Source: Novosphingobium sp.
GTDB taxonomy: Bacteria; Pseudomonadota; Alphaproteobacteria; Sphingomonadales; Sphingomonadaceae
DNA: 64,000 nt
Direction: 5' to 3'
Assembly (NCBI RefSeq): GCF_027489515.1
Contig: NZ_JAIXZS010000071.1
Coordinates: forward strand, 1 to 64,000
Part shown: piece by piece, positions 9,142-19,362 of the stretch
How positions within the stretch are numbered: position 1 is the stretch's first letter
How the letters are laid out: each line of letters starts with the position of its first letter
Translations under genes and position numbers: made by a program
The notes under the pieces: model-generated
Seen by the model: only the letters and a program-made list of their open reading frames with translations
Database searches by the model: none
Told to the model about the DNA's origin: nothing

Positions 9142-10204
9142 CGAGCGCCGCGAGGCGCTTGACCTGATCCTCGGCGGCCAGTGCGTCGATCAGTTCGCCA
9201 AGGCCCGGGCCTTCGAGGATCTCGGGCAGGCGGTGGAGCGTGAGGTTGATGCGGTGGTCGGTGACGCGGCCTTGCGGGAAGTTGTAGGTGCGGATGCGTT
9301 CGGACCGGTCGCCAGAACCGACCATCGCCTTGCGCGCCTCGGCCTCGGCGCCCTGTGCCTCGTCGCGCATCTTCTCGTAGAGCCGCGCGCGCAGGACCTG
9401 CATGGCCTTGGCCTTGTTCTTGTGCTGGCTGCGCTCGTCCTGGCAGGTGACGACGATTCCCGAGGGCAGATGCGTGATGCGCACCGCGGAATCGGTGGTA
9501 TTCACATGCTGCCCGCCCGCGCCCGAGGCGCGGTAGATGTCGATCTTGAGGTCCTTGTCCTCGATCGCGACGTCGACCTCATCGGGTTCCGGCAGCACGG
9601 CGACGGTGGCGGCGCTGGTGTGGATGCGTCCGCCGCTTTCGGTGACGGGCACGCGCTGTACCCGGTGGACGCCGCTTTCGTACTTGAGCCGCGCGAACAC
9701 CCCCTGCCCGGCGACGTTGGCGACGACTTCCTTGAAACCGCCGATTTCGTTGGCGTTGGCCGAAACCATCTCGACCCGCCAGCCCTGCTCGGCGGCAAAG
9801 CGCTCGTACATGCGGTAGAGGTCTGCGGCGAAGAGCGCTGCTTCGTCGCCGCCAGTGCCGGCGCGGATTTCGAGCATCGCGGGGCGGCTGTCCGCGCTGT
9901 CACGCGGCAGCATGGCGATGGCGAGCGCGCGTTCGGCTTCCGGCAGTTCGGCGCGCAGATGCGTGATTTCCTCTTCGGCGAGGGCGCGCATCTCCGGATC
10001 GGGATCGCTGCTGGCGCTGAGCGCGGCGAGCTCGCTGCGCATCGTGCTGACATGGGCAGCGGCGCGAGCGACGGGCTCCAGCTCCGCGTAGTCCCGGCTC
10101 GCCGTGACAAACGCCGGGCCTTCCAGCGTGCCCGAAGCCAGCCGCGCTTCGAGCTCAGCGAAGCGGGCCGCGATCTGGGCAAGGCGGGTGTCGGAGACGC
10201 TCAC
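9134..10204 (-). CDS. prfA: peptide chain release factor 1
   Basis: 356 residues, full length for RF1. The codon-recognition loop shows the PxT tripeptide ([14 protein letters not shown]), typical of RF1 for UAG/UAA. The peptidyl-hydrolase motif is in [15 protein letters not shown]. It overlaps hisS upstream by four bases (ATGA) and prmC downstream by eight bases, so hisS-prfA-prmC are one translationally coupled unit. Confidence 0.97.
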   Translation of the reverse strand: MSVSDTRLAQIAARFAELEARLASGTLEGPAFVTASRDYAELEPVARAAAHVSTMRSELAALSASSDPDPEMRALAEEEITHLRAELPEAERALAIAMLPRDSADSRPAMLEIRAGTGGDEAALFAADLYRMYERFAAEQGWRVEMVSANANEIGGFKEVVANVAGQGVFARLKYESGVHRVQRVPVTESGGRIHTSAATVAVLPEPDEVDVAIEDKDLKIDIYRASGAGGQHVNTTDSAVRITHLPSGIVVTCQDERSQHKNKAKAMQVLRARLYEKMRDEAQGAEAEARKAMVGSGDRSERIRTYNFPQGRVTDHRINLTLHRLPEILEGPGLGELIDALAAEDQVKRLAALDA

Positions 10205-11484
10205 CGCAGCTCCGCGAAGAACGTGTCGTAGACTTCGCCCGCCTTTGCAGCGACGGGCGAGCCTTCCTCCGTAGCGCGGAACGACTTCGAGGGATTCCCA
10301 TCGCGCACGTCGAGCGACACCAATGCAGCCGGGTTAAGCTTCTTGGCGCGATCGAACCGCTTGCGCGGGCTGCCGGTTGCAACCAGTTCCGCCGCCAGAC
10401 CGGCTCGCCGCATGGCGGCAACGAGCGCCAGCGCTTCAACCTCGCGAGCTTCGTTTTCAGCGACAACAGCCACGTCCGGCCCGGCCTCGCCCTTGTCCCC
10501 CACCAGCATCGCCAGCCGTTCGATACCCGCCGCCCAGCCGACCGCAGGAGTGTGCGGCCCGCCGAGCGCCTCGATCAGGCCGTCATAGCGTCCGCCGCCG
10601 AGCACGGTGCCCTGTGCGCCAAGCCGGTCAGTCACGAACTCGAATGCGGTATGGCGATAGTAGTCGAGGCCGCGCACCAGCGTTGGCGCGCGGGTCCATG
10701 CGACGCCTGCTGCGTCCAGTCCGGCGGTCACCTTGCCGAAGAACGCCTGCGCTTCATCCGAAAGGAACGCGTCGATCATCGGCGCATCGGCGGTGAACAC
10801 CTTGTCGCGCGGGTCCTTGCTGTCGAGGATGCGCAGCGGGTTCTTCTCGAGGCGCTCCTGCGAATCTTCGGACAGGTCGCCCTTCACGGCGCGGAAGTAC
10901 TCGATCAGCGCAGCGCGCCAGGCCTCCCGGCTAGGGGCATCGCCCAGCGTGTTAAGCTGCAGCGTGACGCCGTCCGCAATGCCCAGCTCCTTGAGGATCT
11001 GGTCCGCCATCACCAGCAGCTCGACATCCGCCTGCGGTTCGGCCGCGCCCAGAATCTCAGCGTCGATCTGGTGAAACTGCCGGTAGCGACCCTTCTGCGG
11101 GCGCTCGTAGCGAAACAGGGGGCCATGCGTGGCAAGCTTCAGCGGCGCATGCTGCTGCCAGCCGTTCGTCAGGTAGGCGCGCGCGATTCCGGCGGTGAAC
11201 TCGGGGCGCAGCGTCAGCGATTCGCCGCCGCGATCCTCGAAGCTGTACATTTCCTTGGAAACGACGTCGGTCGTCTCGCCCAGGCTGCGGCTGAACACGG
11301 CGGTCTTCTCGAACACCGGCATTTCGGCGCGGCGGAACCGGTAGAGCCGGCGCACGCGCTCGAACGTCTCGACCACGAAGGCAAAGCTTTCCGCATCGGG
11401 GCCGAAGATGTCCTGCGTGCCGCGGATCGCCTGCGGGGTCGATGCGGCCTGCTTAGGGGCGGATCTGGGGGTTTCGCTGCTCAT
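10201..11484 (-). CDS. hisS: histidyl-tRNA synthetase
   Basis: 427 residues. Charges tRNA-His. Class II motifs are visible: motif 2 around [19 protein letters not shown], the histidine-specific [15 protein letters not shown] and motif 3 around [14 protein letters not shown] ending in [11 protein letters not shown]. The ATG at 11484 gives the expected N-terminus; longer frames upstream are low-complexity and lack family likeness. First gene of the hisS-prfA-prmC set. Confidence 0.96.
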   Translation of the reverse strand: MSSETPRSAPKQAASTPQAIRGTQDIFGPDAESFAFVVETFERVRRLYRFRRAEMPVFEKTAVFSRSLGETTDVVSKEMYSFEDRGGESLTLRPEFTAGIARAYLTNGWQQHAPLKLATHGPLFRYERPQKGRYRQFHQIDAEILGAAEPQADVELLVMADQILKELGIADGVTLQLNTLGDAPSREAWRAALIEYFRAVKGDLSEDSQERLEKNPLRILDSKDPRDKVFTADAPMIDAFLSDEAQAFFGKVTAGLDAAGVAWTRAPTLVRGLDYYRHTAFEFVTDRLGAQGTVLGGGRYDGLIEALGGPHTPAVGWAAGIERLAMLVGDKGEAGPDVAVVAENEAREVEALALVAAMRRAGLAAELVATGSPRKRFDRAKKLNPAALVSLDVRDGNPSKSFRATEEGSPVAAKAGEVYDTFFAELR

Positions 11485-11601
11485 TGCGCCTGCGCGATTA
11501 GCGCCAATGCGGGCGCGGGGAAAGGGGCCGGGATTTTCCGGCGGACTGCCCTCTTGGCTAGGCCGGTTGCAGTCTGGAAGGGTTCGCGCCATGAAGCGGC
11601 G

Positions 11602-13605
11602 ATGTTCACCACGCACAAGCGGCCTTTGCGCCCCGCCACCCTGCGCCCTGTCCTCGCCTTGATTGCAGCGCTCCTTGCCACTTCCGCTCCCGCCGGCGCG
11701 CAGGTCCAACCGCCGTCGAATACCCGCCCGATGGCGGTGCCGATTGTGCAGTCGATCCCGGATGCCGAGGACAAGCCCTATCCCGGCACGATCCAGCTCG
11801 CGATCGATGCCAGCGATACCACGACCGGCGCCTACCGCGTGACCGAGACGATCCCGGTGCCCGCGGGCCTTTCAAGGCTGACGCTGCTCCATCCCAAGTG
11901 GCTCCCCGGCAACCATGGGCCAAGGGGGACTATCGCCGAGCTTGTCGACGTGCGGTTCTACGCCGGTGGCCGGTTGTTGACCTGGACCCGCGATCCGGTC
12001 GACGTCTTTGCCTTCCATGTCGATGTGCCGGCCGGCGCGAGTGAAGTGACCGCAAGGTTCATCCACACCTCGCCGCTGCGCGAGAGCGAAGGCCGCGTGA
12101 CGATGACGCGCGAGATGCTCAATCTGCAGTGGGAGAAGATGAGCCTCTATCCCGCCGGGTACTACGTGCGGCAGATCAAGGTTAAACCCATCGTCACCGT
12201 CCCGGCAGGCTGGCAGGTCTTCACCGCGCTGGATGGCAAGGCCGCGAATGGTAACGTCGTGACGTGGGACGTGACCGACTATGAAACGCTGGTCGATTCG
12301 CCGATTTATGCCGGGCTTTACGCCGCCCGCCACGATCTGGGGCAGGGCGTGTGGCTCGATCTCGTGGCCGACAAGCCCGAGCTGCTGAAGATCGCGCCGG
12401 AGAACCTCACGACGTTCCGCAACATGGTGGATGAGGCGATGCTGGCCTTTGGCGCCAAGCATTTCGATCACTACGATTTCCTGCTGGCGATGACCGACCG
12501 CATGGGCGGCATCGGCCTCGAGCATCACCGCTCGAGCGAGAACCAGTACGAGCCGCGTACGCTGGTCGACTGGGCGGCAGGTGACTGGGACCGCAATGTG
12601 ATCCCGCACGAGTTTTCGCACTCATGGGACGGCAAGTATCGCCGCCCGGCCAAGCTGTGGACGCCGGACTATCGCGTGCCCATGCAGGACAACCTGCTGT
12701 GGGTCTATGAAGGGCAGACCCAGTTCTGGGGCCTTGTCCTCGCGGCGCGCTCGGGCGTTCAAAGCAAGGAGCAGGTGCTGGGCCAGCTGGCCAATTATGC
12801 GGGTTCCTTTACCCAGTATCCGGGGCGCGAATGGCGCTCGGTCGAGGATACGACGCATGATCCGATCATGGCCAGCCGCAAGCCCAAGCCGTTCTCATCG
12901 CTCGCCCGCAACGAGGAGTACTACACCGAAGGCGCGCTGGTCTGGCTCGAAGCCGATGCGATTATCCGCGATGGCACGGGCGGCAAGAAGGGCATCGACG
13001 ATTTCGCCAAGGCATTCTTCGGCGTGCGCGATGGCGATTGGGGCGTGCTGACCTACGAGTTCGAAGACGTCGTGAAGACGCTGAACGGCGTTTATGCCTA
13101 CGACTGGGCGAGCTTCCTCAAGACCCGGATCCAGACACCTGGCCAGCCGTCGCCGCTCGGCGGGATCGAGCGCGGCGGTTACCGGCTGGCGTGGAAGGAA
13201 GAGCCCAATCCTTATGACAAGGCGCGCATGGCATCAGCGAAGTACATCTCGCTCAACCACTCGATCGGCCTTGCCATCGACAACGACGGCAAGGTGAGTG
13301 GCAGCCGCTGGGATGGCCCGGGCTTCAAGGCCGGGATCGTCACGGGGATGCAGATCGTCTCGGTGAATGGCAAGACCTACGATCAGGAAACGATCAAGGC
13401 CGCGATCACCGCCGCCAAGGGGACGACTGCACCCATCGAGCTGATCGTGAAGCGCGACGATGTCGTGCGCACGGTGCAGATCCCCTACTACGACGGTCTG
13501 CGCTGGCCCTGGCTGGAGCGCGCCGCGCCGGGCACCGCGCCCACCGGGCTCGACAGGCTGTTGGCGCCGCGTGCGCCCGCTGCAAAAAAGCCGGCCGCGA
13601 AGTGA
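11602..13605 (+). CDS. M61 family glycyl aminopeptidase with PDZ domain, secreted
   Basis: 667 residues with a signal peptide (hydrophobic stretch about 16-32, ending near APAGAQ). The zinc site is HEFSH at residues 336-340 with the third ligand Glu near 370 ([13 protein letters not shown]). The N-terminal beta domain precedes it, and a C-terminal PDZ-like domain follows (about 560-640, [19 protein letters not shown]). The family cleaves N-terminal glycine or alanine. It probably acts in the periplasm. The ribosome binding site is weak. It is one codon-space away from the next membrane-protein gene, so the two are probably co-transcribed. Confidence 0.88.
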   Translation: MFTTHKRPLRPATLRPVLALIAALLATSAPAGAQVQPPSNTRPMAVPIVQSIPDAEDKPYPGTIQLAIDASDTTTGAYRVTETIPVPAGLSRLTLLHPKWLPGNHGPRGTIAELVDVRFYAGGRLLTWTRDPVDVFAFHVDVPAGASEVTARFIHTSPLRESEGRVTMTREMLNLQWEKMSLYPAGYYVRQIKVKPIVTVPAGWQVFTALDGKAANGNVVTWDVTDYETLVDSPIYAGLYAARHDLGQGVWLDLVADKPELLKIAPENLTTFRNMVDEAMLAFGAKHFDHYDFLLAMTDRMGGIGLEHHRSSENQYEPRTLVDWAAGDWDRNVIPHEFSHSWDGKYRRPAKLWTPDYRVPMQDNLLWVYEGQTQFWGLVLAARSGVQSKEQVLGQLANYAGSFTQYPGREWRSVEDTTHDPIMASRKPKPFSSLARNEEYYTEGALVWLEADAIIRDGTGGKKGIDDFAKAFFGVRDGDWGVLTYEFEDVVKTLNGVYAYDWASFLKTRIQTPGQPSPLGGIERGGYRLAWKEEPNPYDKARMASAKYISLNHSIGLAIDNDGKVSGSRWDGPGFKAGIVTGMQIVSVNGKTYDQETIKAAITAAKGTTAPIELIVKRDDVVRTVQIPYYDGLRWPWLERAAPGTAPTGLDRLLAPRAPAAKKPAAK

Positions 13606-13606
13606 C

Positions 13607-14293
13607 GTGAGCAGCGGCGGCCGCACCAGCGCTGACCGGGCCAGACGGAGGTTCGGCCAGCGCTATGCGCCGCTGCGCTTTGTGCTGTTTCTCGTGCTGC
13701 TGATTACTGGTTCGGCGACGCGCGGCTGGATGACCGGTTATGGCGATCCTGCAGATGTGCTGGTCGTCGGCTTCGATTTCGCGGCGGCAGGCTTCCTGGT
13801 CTCGCTGATACCCCTGCTGCGCGCCTGCGACATCGCGACGATGCGGCAGCATTCAGAGGAGAACGATGCCAACCGCACGATCGTGCTCGCGGTCAGCACG
13901 CTGATCACGCTGGTCGTCATGGCCGCGATCGCGGGCGAACTGCCCGCCGCCAAGCACGGCGAGCCGGGTGCGCTGCTGCGGCTGATTGTCACGCTGCTGC
14001 TGACCTGGCTTTTCGCCAATGTCGTCTACGCGCTGCACTATGCGCATGAGTATTACCGGGGCGGGTCGGTACCCGGCGAGGATGCCGGCGGGCTCGAGTT
14101 TCCCGGCAGCGGACATCCCGATTACCTCGACTTTGCCTACTTCTCGCTCACGCTCGGGATGACCTTCCAGACCTCCGACGTCGTGATCTCCTCGCGCGCG
14201 ATTCGCCGGATCGTGACAGCGCATTCGTTCGCCGCCTTCGTGTTCAACATCGGGGTGATCGCTTTCACCATCAACGGTATCGGCGGGATATGA
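13607..14293 (+). CDS. DUF1345 family membrane protein
   Basis: 228 residues starting at a GTG one base after the peptidase stop codon. About five hydrophobic segments and the conserved segment LDFAYFSLTLGMTFQTSD identify the DUF1345 family of inner-membrane proteins. This segment resembles the pore-helix region of two-TM ion channels, but no transport function is established. Expression is probably coupled to the M61 peptidase. Confidence 0.8.
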   Translation: MSSGGRTSADRARRRFGQRYAPLRFVLFLVLLITGSATRGWMTGYGDPADVLVVGFDFAAAGFLVSLIPLLRACDIATMRQHSEENDANRTIVLAVSTLITLVVMAAIAGELPAAKHGEPGALLRLIVTLLLTWLFANVVYALHYAHEYYRGGSVPGEDAGGLEFPGSGHPDYLDFAYFSLTLGMTFQTSDVVISSRAIRRIVTAHSFAAFVFNIGVIAFTINGIGGI

Positions 14294-14399
14294 GGCGCGC
14301 TTTCGCGCATACCCCTCACGTTCATGTTGCGGCGCACAACGCGCGGCGCTAGAGGCGCGTTACGTTCTCCAAGCCACCCCGGCACAGCGAAGGCATCCC

Positions 14400-14933
14400 A
14401 TGCGCATCGACATGATCCCTACCGGCGAAAATCCGCCCGAATCGCTCAACGTGATCATCGAAGTGCCGGTCGGCGGCGAGCCGGTGAAGTACGAGTTCGA
14501 CAAGGCCTCGGGCGCGCTGTTCGTTGATCGCATCCTGCACACGCCGATGCGCTATCCCGCGAACTACGGCTTCGTGCCGCACACGCTTTCGCCCGATGGT
14601 GACCCGCTTGATGCGCTGGTCATCGCGCGCTCGCCGTTCGTGCCCGGTTCGGTCGTGCGGGTGCGGCCGATCGCGGTACTCAATCTGGAGGACGAGCACG
14701 GCGGCGACGAGAAGCTCGTCTGCGTGCCCGACGACAAGACGTTCCCCTATTACCGCGACGTTGCCGAGCAGAGCGACCTGCCCGAGATCGTGCTCCAGCA
14801 GATCGAGCACTTCTTCACCCACTACAAGGACCTCGAGAAGGAAAAGTGGGTTCGCGTCGGCAAGTGGGGCGGCGCCGAGGATGCCAAGCGCATCACCCTT
14901 GAAGCCATCGAGCGCGCAAAGACCGCAAAGTAA
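14400..14933 (+). CDS. ppa: inorganic pyrophosphatase
   Basis: 177 residues. Hydrolyses pyrophosphate to two phosphates in the cytosol. Family I signatures: the substrate-binding VKYEFDKASGALFVDR, the metal-binding DGDPLDALV and KVWVPDDKT-like CVPDDKTFPYY. Family length fits. Single gene facing pmbA, with a hairpin between. Confidence 0.96.
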   Translation: MRIDMIPTGENPPESLNVIIEVPVGGEPVKYEFDKASGALFVDRILHTPMRYPANYGFVPHTLSPDGDPLDALVIARSPFVPGSVVRVRPIAVLNLEDEHGGDEKLVCVPDDKTFPYYRDVAEQSDLPEIVLQQIEHFFTHYKDLEKEKWVRVGKWGGAEDAKRITLEAIERAKTAK

Positions 14934-14942
14934 GCTGCGGAA

Positions 14943-14964
14943 TGAGGGTGCTGCGGCGCCCTCA
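14943..14964. terminator. hairpin between convergent ppa and pmbA genes
   Basis: TGAGGGTGC (14943-14951) pairs with GCGCCCTCA (14956-14964) with one G-U pair and a four-base loop. It touches the stop codon of pmbA. There is no T-run on either side, so termination is probable but not certain. Confidence 0.5.
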
Positions 14965-16308
14965 ATCCCCCGCGACGCTGAGCCCGTCGATCCTGAGCGT
15001 GGGCACGTCGATGCCGCGCCAGATTTCGAGGTCGTCCGCCGCGACCAGCCGGGCGAACATGTCGATCAGGTTGCCGGCCACGGTAAACTCGGCGATCGGC
15101 CCGGTGATTTCGCCATTCACGATGCGGAAGCCCGAAGCGCCCCGGCTGTAGTCGCCGGTGACGCCGTTCACGCCGTGGCCGATCAGTTCGGTCACGTAGA
15201 TCCCGTCGGCAATATCGGCCATGAGCGCGGCCCGGCTGACCGCACCGGGCTGCAGCACGAGATTGCCGGCCGTGACATGCGGCGCGCCCGATCCCCCGCG
15301 CGAGGCGTGGCCGGTGGGTGCTGCGCCAAGCTGGCGCGCTGAAGCGGTGTCCATCAACCAGCCGGTGAGGCAGCCGTTCTCGACCAGGTTGCGCGGAGCG
15401 GTGGGCAGCCCCTCGCCATCGAACGGGCGCGAGCGGGGAGCACGTTTGCGCTGCGGGTCCTCGCTGATGGTGATGCTGGAATCGAAGATCTGCGCCCCAT
15501 CCTTGTCGAGCAGGAAGCTGGCCCGGCGCGCTATGGCGGAGCCCGACATGGCGCCGAGCAGGTGGCCGATAAGCGAACTGCCGACGCGCGGATCGAACAC
15601 AATCGGATACGTACCGCTCTTGACCCGGCCCGGATTGACGCGGGCGATAGTGCGCTCCCCCGCCTCACGGCCGATTTCGGCGGGCGAGAGCAGGTCGGCC
15701 CTGTGGCGCGCGCTACGCCAAGAGTAATCGCGCTGCATGCCGCTGTCTGTACCCGCGAGCACACTGGCCGAACGGCTGTGGCTGGTTGCGGCATAGGCGC
15801 CGCCGAAGCCGTGGCTGGTGGCGAGCGCGACGACCCCGCGCCCCGCACTGGCGCTGCCACCCTCGCTGTTGGTCACGCCGGGAACGGCGCGTGCGGCATC
15901 CTCGGCTTCCTCGGCCCAGCGCCGCAGCGTCTGCGGATCGGGCTCCTCCTCGTCGACTAGATCGAGATCAGGCACGCCGGTGCGCAGCAGCAACTCTTCG
16001 GGCGCGAGGCCTGCGAATTTGTCGGCCGGCGCGGCGCGGGCCATGTCGACCGCTCGGCTGGCGAGTTCATCGAGCGCGCTGTCACCAAGGTCGGTCGAGC
16101 CGATCGAGGCCGATGCGCCGCCAACGAATACGCGCAGGCCGATATGCTCGGATTCGGAGCGCTCGACATCCTCGAGCGCGCCAAGGCGGACCGAAACGGC
16201 TTCGGACGAATCGGCGAGGTAGACGGCATCGCCGGCTTCGGCTCCGGCCTTCAGCGCGCGCTCGATCAGCGCGTGGCAGAGCTCCTGCGCCTCATGGGGG
16301 GAAAGCAT
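14962..16308 (-). CDS. pmbA: TldD/PmbA family metallopeptidase (PmbA/TldE subunit)
   Basis: 448 residues. PmbA/TldE is the partner of TldD in a zinc peptidase that degrades unfolded peptides and matures some ribosomal peptides. The conserved segments RVFVGGASASIGSTD, YPIVFDPRVGSSLIGHL and YVTELIGHGVNGVTGDYSRGASGF match the PmbA side, which lacks the HExxxH zinc motif of TldD. tldD is not in the window. The ATG at 16308 has a poor ribosome binding site but gives the family N-terminus. Confidence 0.9.
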   Translation of the reverse strand: MLSPHEAQELCHALIERALKAGAEAGDAVYLADSSEAVSVRLGALEDVERSESEHIGLRVFVGGASASIGSTDLGDSALDELASRAVDMARAAPADKFAGLAPEELLLRTGVPDLDLVDEEEPDPQTLRRWAEEAEDAARAVPGVTNSEGGSASAGRGVVALATSHGFGGAYAATSHSRSASVLAGTDSGMQRDYSWRSARHRADLLSPAEIGREAGERTIARVNPGRVKSGTYPIVFDPRVGSSLIGHLLGAMSGSAIARRASFLLDKDGAQIFDSSITISEDPQRKRAPRSRPFDGEGLPTAPRNLVENGCLTGWLMDTASARQLGAAPTGHASRGGSGAPHVTAGNLVLQPGAVSRAALMADIADGIYVTELIGHGVNGVTGDYSRGASGFRIVNGEITGPIAEFTVAGNLIDMFARLVAADDLEIWRGIDVPTLRIDGLSVAGD

Positions 16309-16377
16309 GGGGGAAACGGGCCTTTCAAGCGAACGTTCGTCTGGCCCCGCATATAGGCGCCGCCGCGCGGCGGGCAA

Positions 16378-16761
16378 TCAGAACAGCGAAACAAGCGCCC
16401 TGAATACCGCAGCGAGCAGGAATGGCAGACCGATCGCCACGGCCCAGGTTGCAAGCTGATCGCGGCGGAAGCTGGCTTGCAGCGCTGGATCAGCGGCTTC
16501 GGCGTCGCTCAGCTTTTCCCAGCGGCGTTCGAAATGGCGGAACATGGGAATGATCCCGGCCACAAGCACGACCAGCGCCAGCATCGGCAGCATGGAGCCG
16601 CCTTCGCCCTCTAGCGTGCGCAAGGTCACGAAGATCTGGAGGCTGGTGTATACGAGCAGACTGTAGGCGACGGTGTCGCTCATCCGCTTGCGCCAATCGA
16701 GTGCGTGGCCCTGCATCGCTGTGCCCTCGCGTCCCAGATCCGCAGCAATACCCTTGCGCAT
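16378..16761 (-). CDS. small two-TM membrane protein
   Basis: 127 residues starting at an ATG preceded by GGGGGG. Two hydrophobic segments (about 65-85, MLPMLALVVLVAGIIPMF, and near the C-terminus, AVAIGLPFLLAAVFRALVS) are separated by a charged stretch. No family is recognised. It lies upstream of pmbA in the same direction, 69 bases away. Confidence 0.6.
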   Translation of the reverse strand: MRKGIAADLGREGTAMQGHALDWRKRMSDTVAYSLLVYTSLQIFVTLRTLEGEGGSMLPMLALVVLVAGIIPMFRHFERRWEKLSDAEAADPALQASFRRDQLATWAVAIGLPFLLAAVFRALVSLF

Positions 16762-16948
16762 CGGATGTGCCCCCCGTTTTGTACCTCTCCGCAAAGAGTA
16801 GAACACGCATTCGGCTATGTTTCAAGCACTGCAATATTACCGGGGCCCAATCGCCCTGCATCTTGCAGCAAGCCATGCATAAATCCTGCCAGATTCGCGC
16901 AGACGGGCTTTGCCCGCGCGGCGGACCGGGCTATGGACCAACGCGATT

Positions 16949-17716
16949 ATGGACGAAACGCCCGCCACTGCGACCAATCTTGCCGCGCTCGAGAAGGGCG
17001 GTCTGGAAGTCGTCTCGATCGCCAAGAGCTACGACAAGCGCGCCGTGCTCACCGATATCTCGCTGTCGGTAGGCAAGGGCGAAGTGCTCGGGCTGCTCGG
17101 CCCCAACGGCGCGGGCAAGACCACCTGCTTCTATTCGATCATGGGGCTGGTGCGGCCGGACTCGGGGCGCATCCTGCTTGACGGGGTCGATATCACGCGG
17201 CTGCCGATGTACCGCCGCGCCATTCTCGGCCTCGGCTACCTCCCGCAGGAAACCTCGATTTTCCGGGGCATGACGGTCGAGCAGAACATCAACACCGTGC
17301 TCGAACTGGTCGAACCCGACAAGGTCACCCGCGCCGCGGAGCTTGACCGGCTGCTCGATGAGTTCGGCCTCACCCGCCTGCGCACCTCGCCCGCGATGGC
17401 GCTTTCGGGCGGCGAGCGGCGGCGCTGCGAGATTGCCCGCGCGCTGGCAGCCAACCCCTCGATCATCCTCCTCGACGAGCCGTTCGCGGGCATCGATCCA
17501 CTCTCGATCAGCGATATCCGTCACCTTGTCATCGATCTCAAGAATCGTGGCATCGGCGTGCTGATCACCGATCACAACGTGCGCGAGACGCTCGATATCG
17601 TCGACCGTGCCTGCATCATCTATGGCGGGCAGGTGCTGTTCGCCGGCAGCCCCGAGGCGCTGGTCGCCGATCCCAACGTGCGCCGCCTCTATCTGGGCGA
17701 GGGCTTCACGCTGTGA
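16949..17716 (+). CDS. lptB: LPS export ABC transporter ATP-binding protein
   Basis: 255 residues. ATPase that powers lipopolysaccharide extraction from the inner membrane with LptFG. Walker A GPNGAGKTT, signature LSGGERRRCEIARAL, Walker B SIILLDEPFAGIDP and the switch His in ITDHNVRET are all present. It is 50 bases upstream of rpoN, the lptB-rpoN order common in proteobacteria. lptA/lptC, often upstream, are not here. Confidence 0.94.
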   Translation: MDETPATATNLAALEKGGLEVVSIAKSYDKRAVLTDISLSVGKGEVLGLLGPNGAGKTTCFYSIMGLVRPDSGRILLDGVDITRLPMYRRAILGLGYLPQETSIFRGMTVEQNINTVLELVEPDKVTRAAELDRLLDEFGLTRLRTSPAMALSGGERRRCEIARALAANPSIILLDEPFAGIDPLSISDIRHLVIDLKNRGIGVLITDHNVRETLDIVDRACIIYGGQVLFAGSPEALVADPNVRRLYLGEGFTL

Positions 17717-17766
17717 TGCCGCGCTCCGGCATGAGCGCGTCGCCCGGGCCGGGAGGCTAGCGGACA

Positions 17767-19296
17767 ATGGCGCTGGGTCCGCGGCTCGACCTCCGCCAGA
17801 GCCAGTCACTGGTCATGACCCCGCAGCTCCAGCAGGCGATCAAGCTGCTGGCACTGTCGAACCTCGAGATCGAGGCCTTCATCGGCGAGGCGCTCGATGC
17901 GAATCCATTGCTCGAACTGGGCGAAGCCGCACCCGAAAGCGGCCTCGATTCCGCCTTCGAGGGCGAGCCCGAGGCGCTGCGGCGCACGACGCTTGAAAGC
18001 TCGCCGGTCGATCAACTGGTGAGCGAAGGGCGCGCGGCAGATGATCGACCGCTCGATATCGACGCTGCCACGCTCGACCGCGACCGGGATACCGGCGATG
18101 GGGCGCGAACCGACTTTACCGAAAGTCTAGGCGACTCCGGTGCGGGCGGCAGCGGCGGCGAAGGCCCTGATATCGACGAGCGTGGCGGCGCCAGTGAAAC
18201 GCTGGCCGAGCATCTCCATGCCCAGATCGGCGCCGTGACGTCGGACCCGGCGCTGCTGTTCGCCGCGCGCTGGCTCATCGATCAGATCGACGAGGCGGGC
18301 TACCTCACCACCACGCTGGAAGACGCGCGCGAAGCGTTGGGCTTGCCGCAAACGGCGATGCAGGCGGCGCTCGGCCTCGTCCAGTCGCTCGATCCGACCG
18401 GGGTCGGCGCGCGCTGCCTTTCCGAATGCATTGCGTTGCAGGCGCGCGAGGCGGACCGCTACGACCCTTGCATGGCGCGGCTGATCGACAATCTCGACCT
18501 CCTCGCGCGCGGCGAGATCGCGCGGCTGAAGCGCCTGTGCCAGGTCGATGACGAGGACTTTGCCGACATGCTGCGCGAACTGCGCAGCTATGATCCCAAG
18601 CCGGGCCTGCGGTTCGGCAGCGGCCCGGCCGAGGCGGTGGTACCCGATATCCTCGTGCAGGCGGTCACCGGAGATGACGGAGTTCCGGGCTGGGACATTG
18701 CGCTCAATCCGGCGACGCTGCCCCGCCTCGTCGTCAACCGGCGCTACTATGTGGAAATGCGGCACGCCTGCGTCGCGAAGGATGCCAAGGCCTGGCTCGG
18801 CGAACGGCTGGCGGATGCCAACTGGCTGCTCAAGGCGCTCGACCAGCGGCAGAAGACGATCCTCAAGGTCGCGGCGGAGATCGTGAAGCAGCAGGAAGGC
18901 TTCTTCCGCCTCGGGGTGGCGCACTTGAAGCCGCTGACCTTGCGCACCGTGGCCGAGGCGATTGCGATGCACGAATCGACCGTGAGCCGGGTGACCTCGA
19001 ACAAGTACCTCCACTGCGCGCGGGGAACCTTCGAGCTCAAGTATTTCTTCACATCAGGCGTTGCTTCGTCCGATGGCGAGAGTTCGGTTTCGGCGGAAGC
19101 GGTCAAGGCGGCGATCCGCCAGTTGATCGATGCGGAAGATCCCAAGGCAGTCCTCTCGGACGATGCGCTCGTCGATCTGCTCAAGGAACGCGGCTTCGAC
19201 CTCGCGCGGCGCACGGTGGCGAAGTACCGTGAAGCGATCGGGCTCGGCAGTTCGGTGCAGCGGCGCCGGCAAAAGGCGCTCGCCGGCGTGCGTTGA
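17767..19296 (+). CDS. rpoN: RNA polymerase sigma-54 factor
   Basis: 509 residues. Directs RNA polymerase to -24/-12 promoters that need enhancer-binding proteins. The Gln-rich region I starts LRQSQSLVMTPQLQQAIKLL, an acidic region II follows (about 55-140), and the C-terminal RpoN box ARRTVAKYRE lies near 480. It follows lptB and is followed by a weak hairpin. Confidence 0.96.
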   Translation: MALGPRLDLRQSQSLVMTPQLQQAIKLLALSNLEIEAFIGEALDANPLLELGEAAPESGLDSAFEGEPEALRRTTLESSPVDQLVSEGRAADDRPLDIDAATLDRDRDTGDGARTDFTESLGDSGAGGSGGEGPDIDERGGASETLAEHLHAQIGAVTSDPALLFAARWLIDQIDEAGYLTTTLEDAREALGLPQTAMQAALGLVQSLDPTGVGARCLSECIALQAREADRYDPCMARLIDNLDLLARGEIARLKRLCQVDDEDFADMLRELRSYDPKPGLRFGSGPAEAVVPDILVQAVTGDDGVPGWDIALNPATLPRLVVNRRYYVEMRHACVAKDAKAWLGERLADANWLLKALDQRQKTILKVAAEIVKQQEGFFRLGVAHLKPLTLRTVAEAIAMHESTVSRVTSNKYLHCARGTFELKYFFTSGVASSDGESSVSAEAVKAAIRQLIDAEDPKAVLSDDALVDLLKERGFDLARRTVAKYREAIGLGSSVQRRRQKALAGVR

Positions 19297-19332
19297 ATTG
19301 ATCCGCTCACGCGGATGCGGCCCCGGTCCGCT

Positions 19333-19357
19333 CCTGTTTATGCTAGGCAGAAACAGG
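19333..19357. terminator. possible terminator between convergent rpoN and phosphodiesterase genes
   Basis: CCTGTTT (19333-19339) and AAACAGG (19351-19357) form a 7-bp stem with an 11-base loop, placed between two genes facing each other. No long T-run. Confidence 0.4.
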
Positions 19358-19362
19358 CAAAG

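Noticed and set aside
10552..11601. Long plus-strand open frame in front of the M61 peptidase
   Set aside because: It is the shadow of hisS on the other strand; the peptidase signal peptide begins at 11602.
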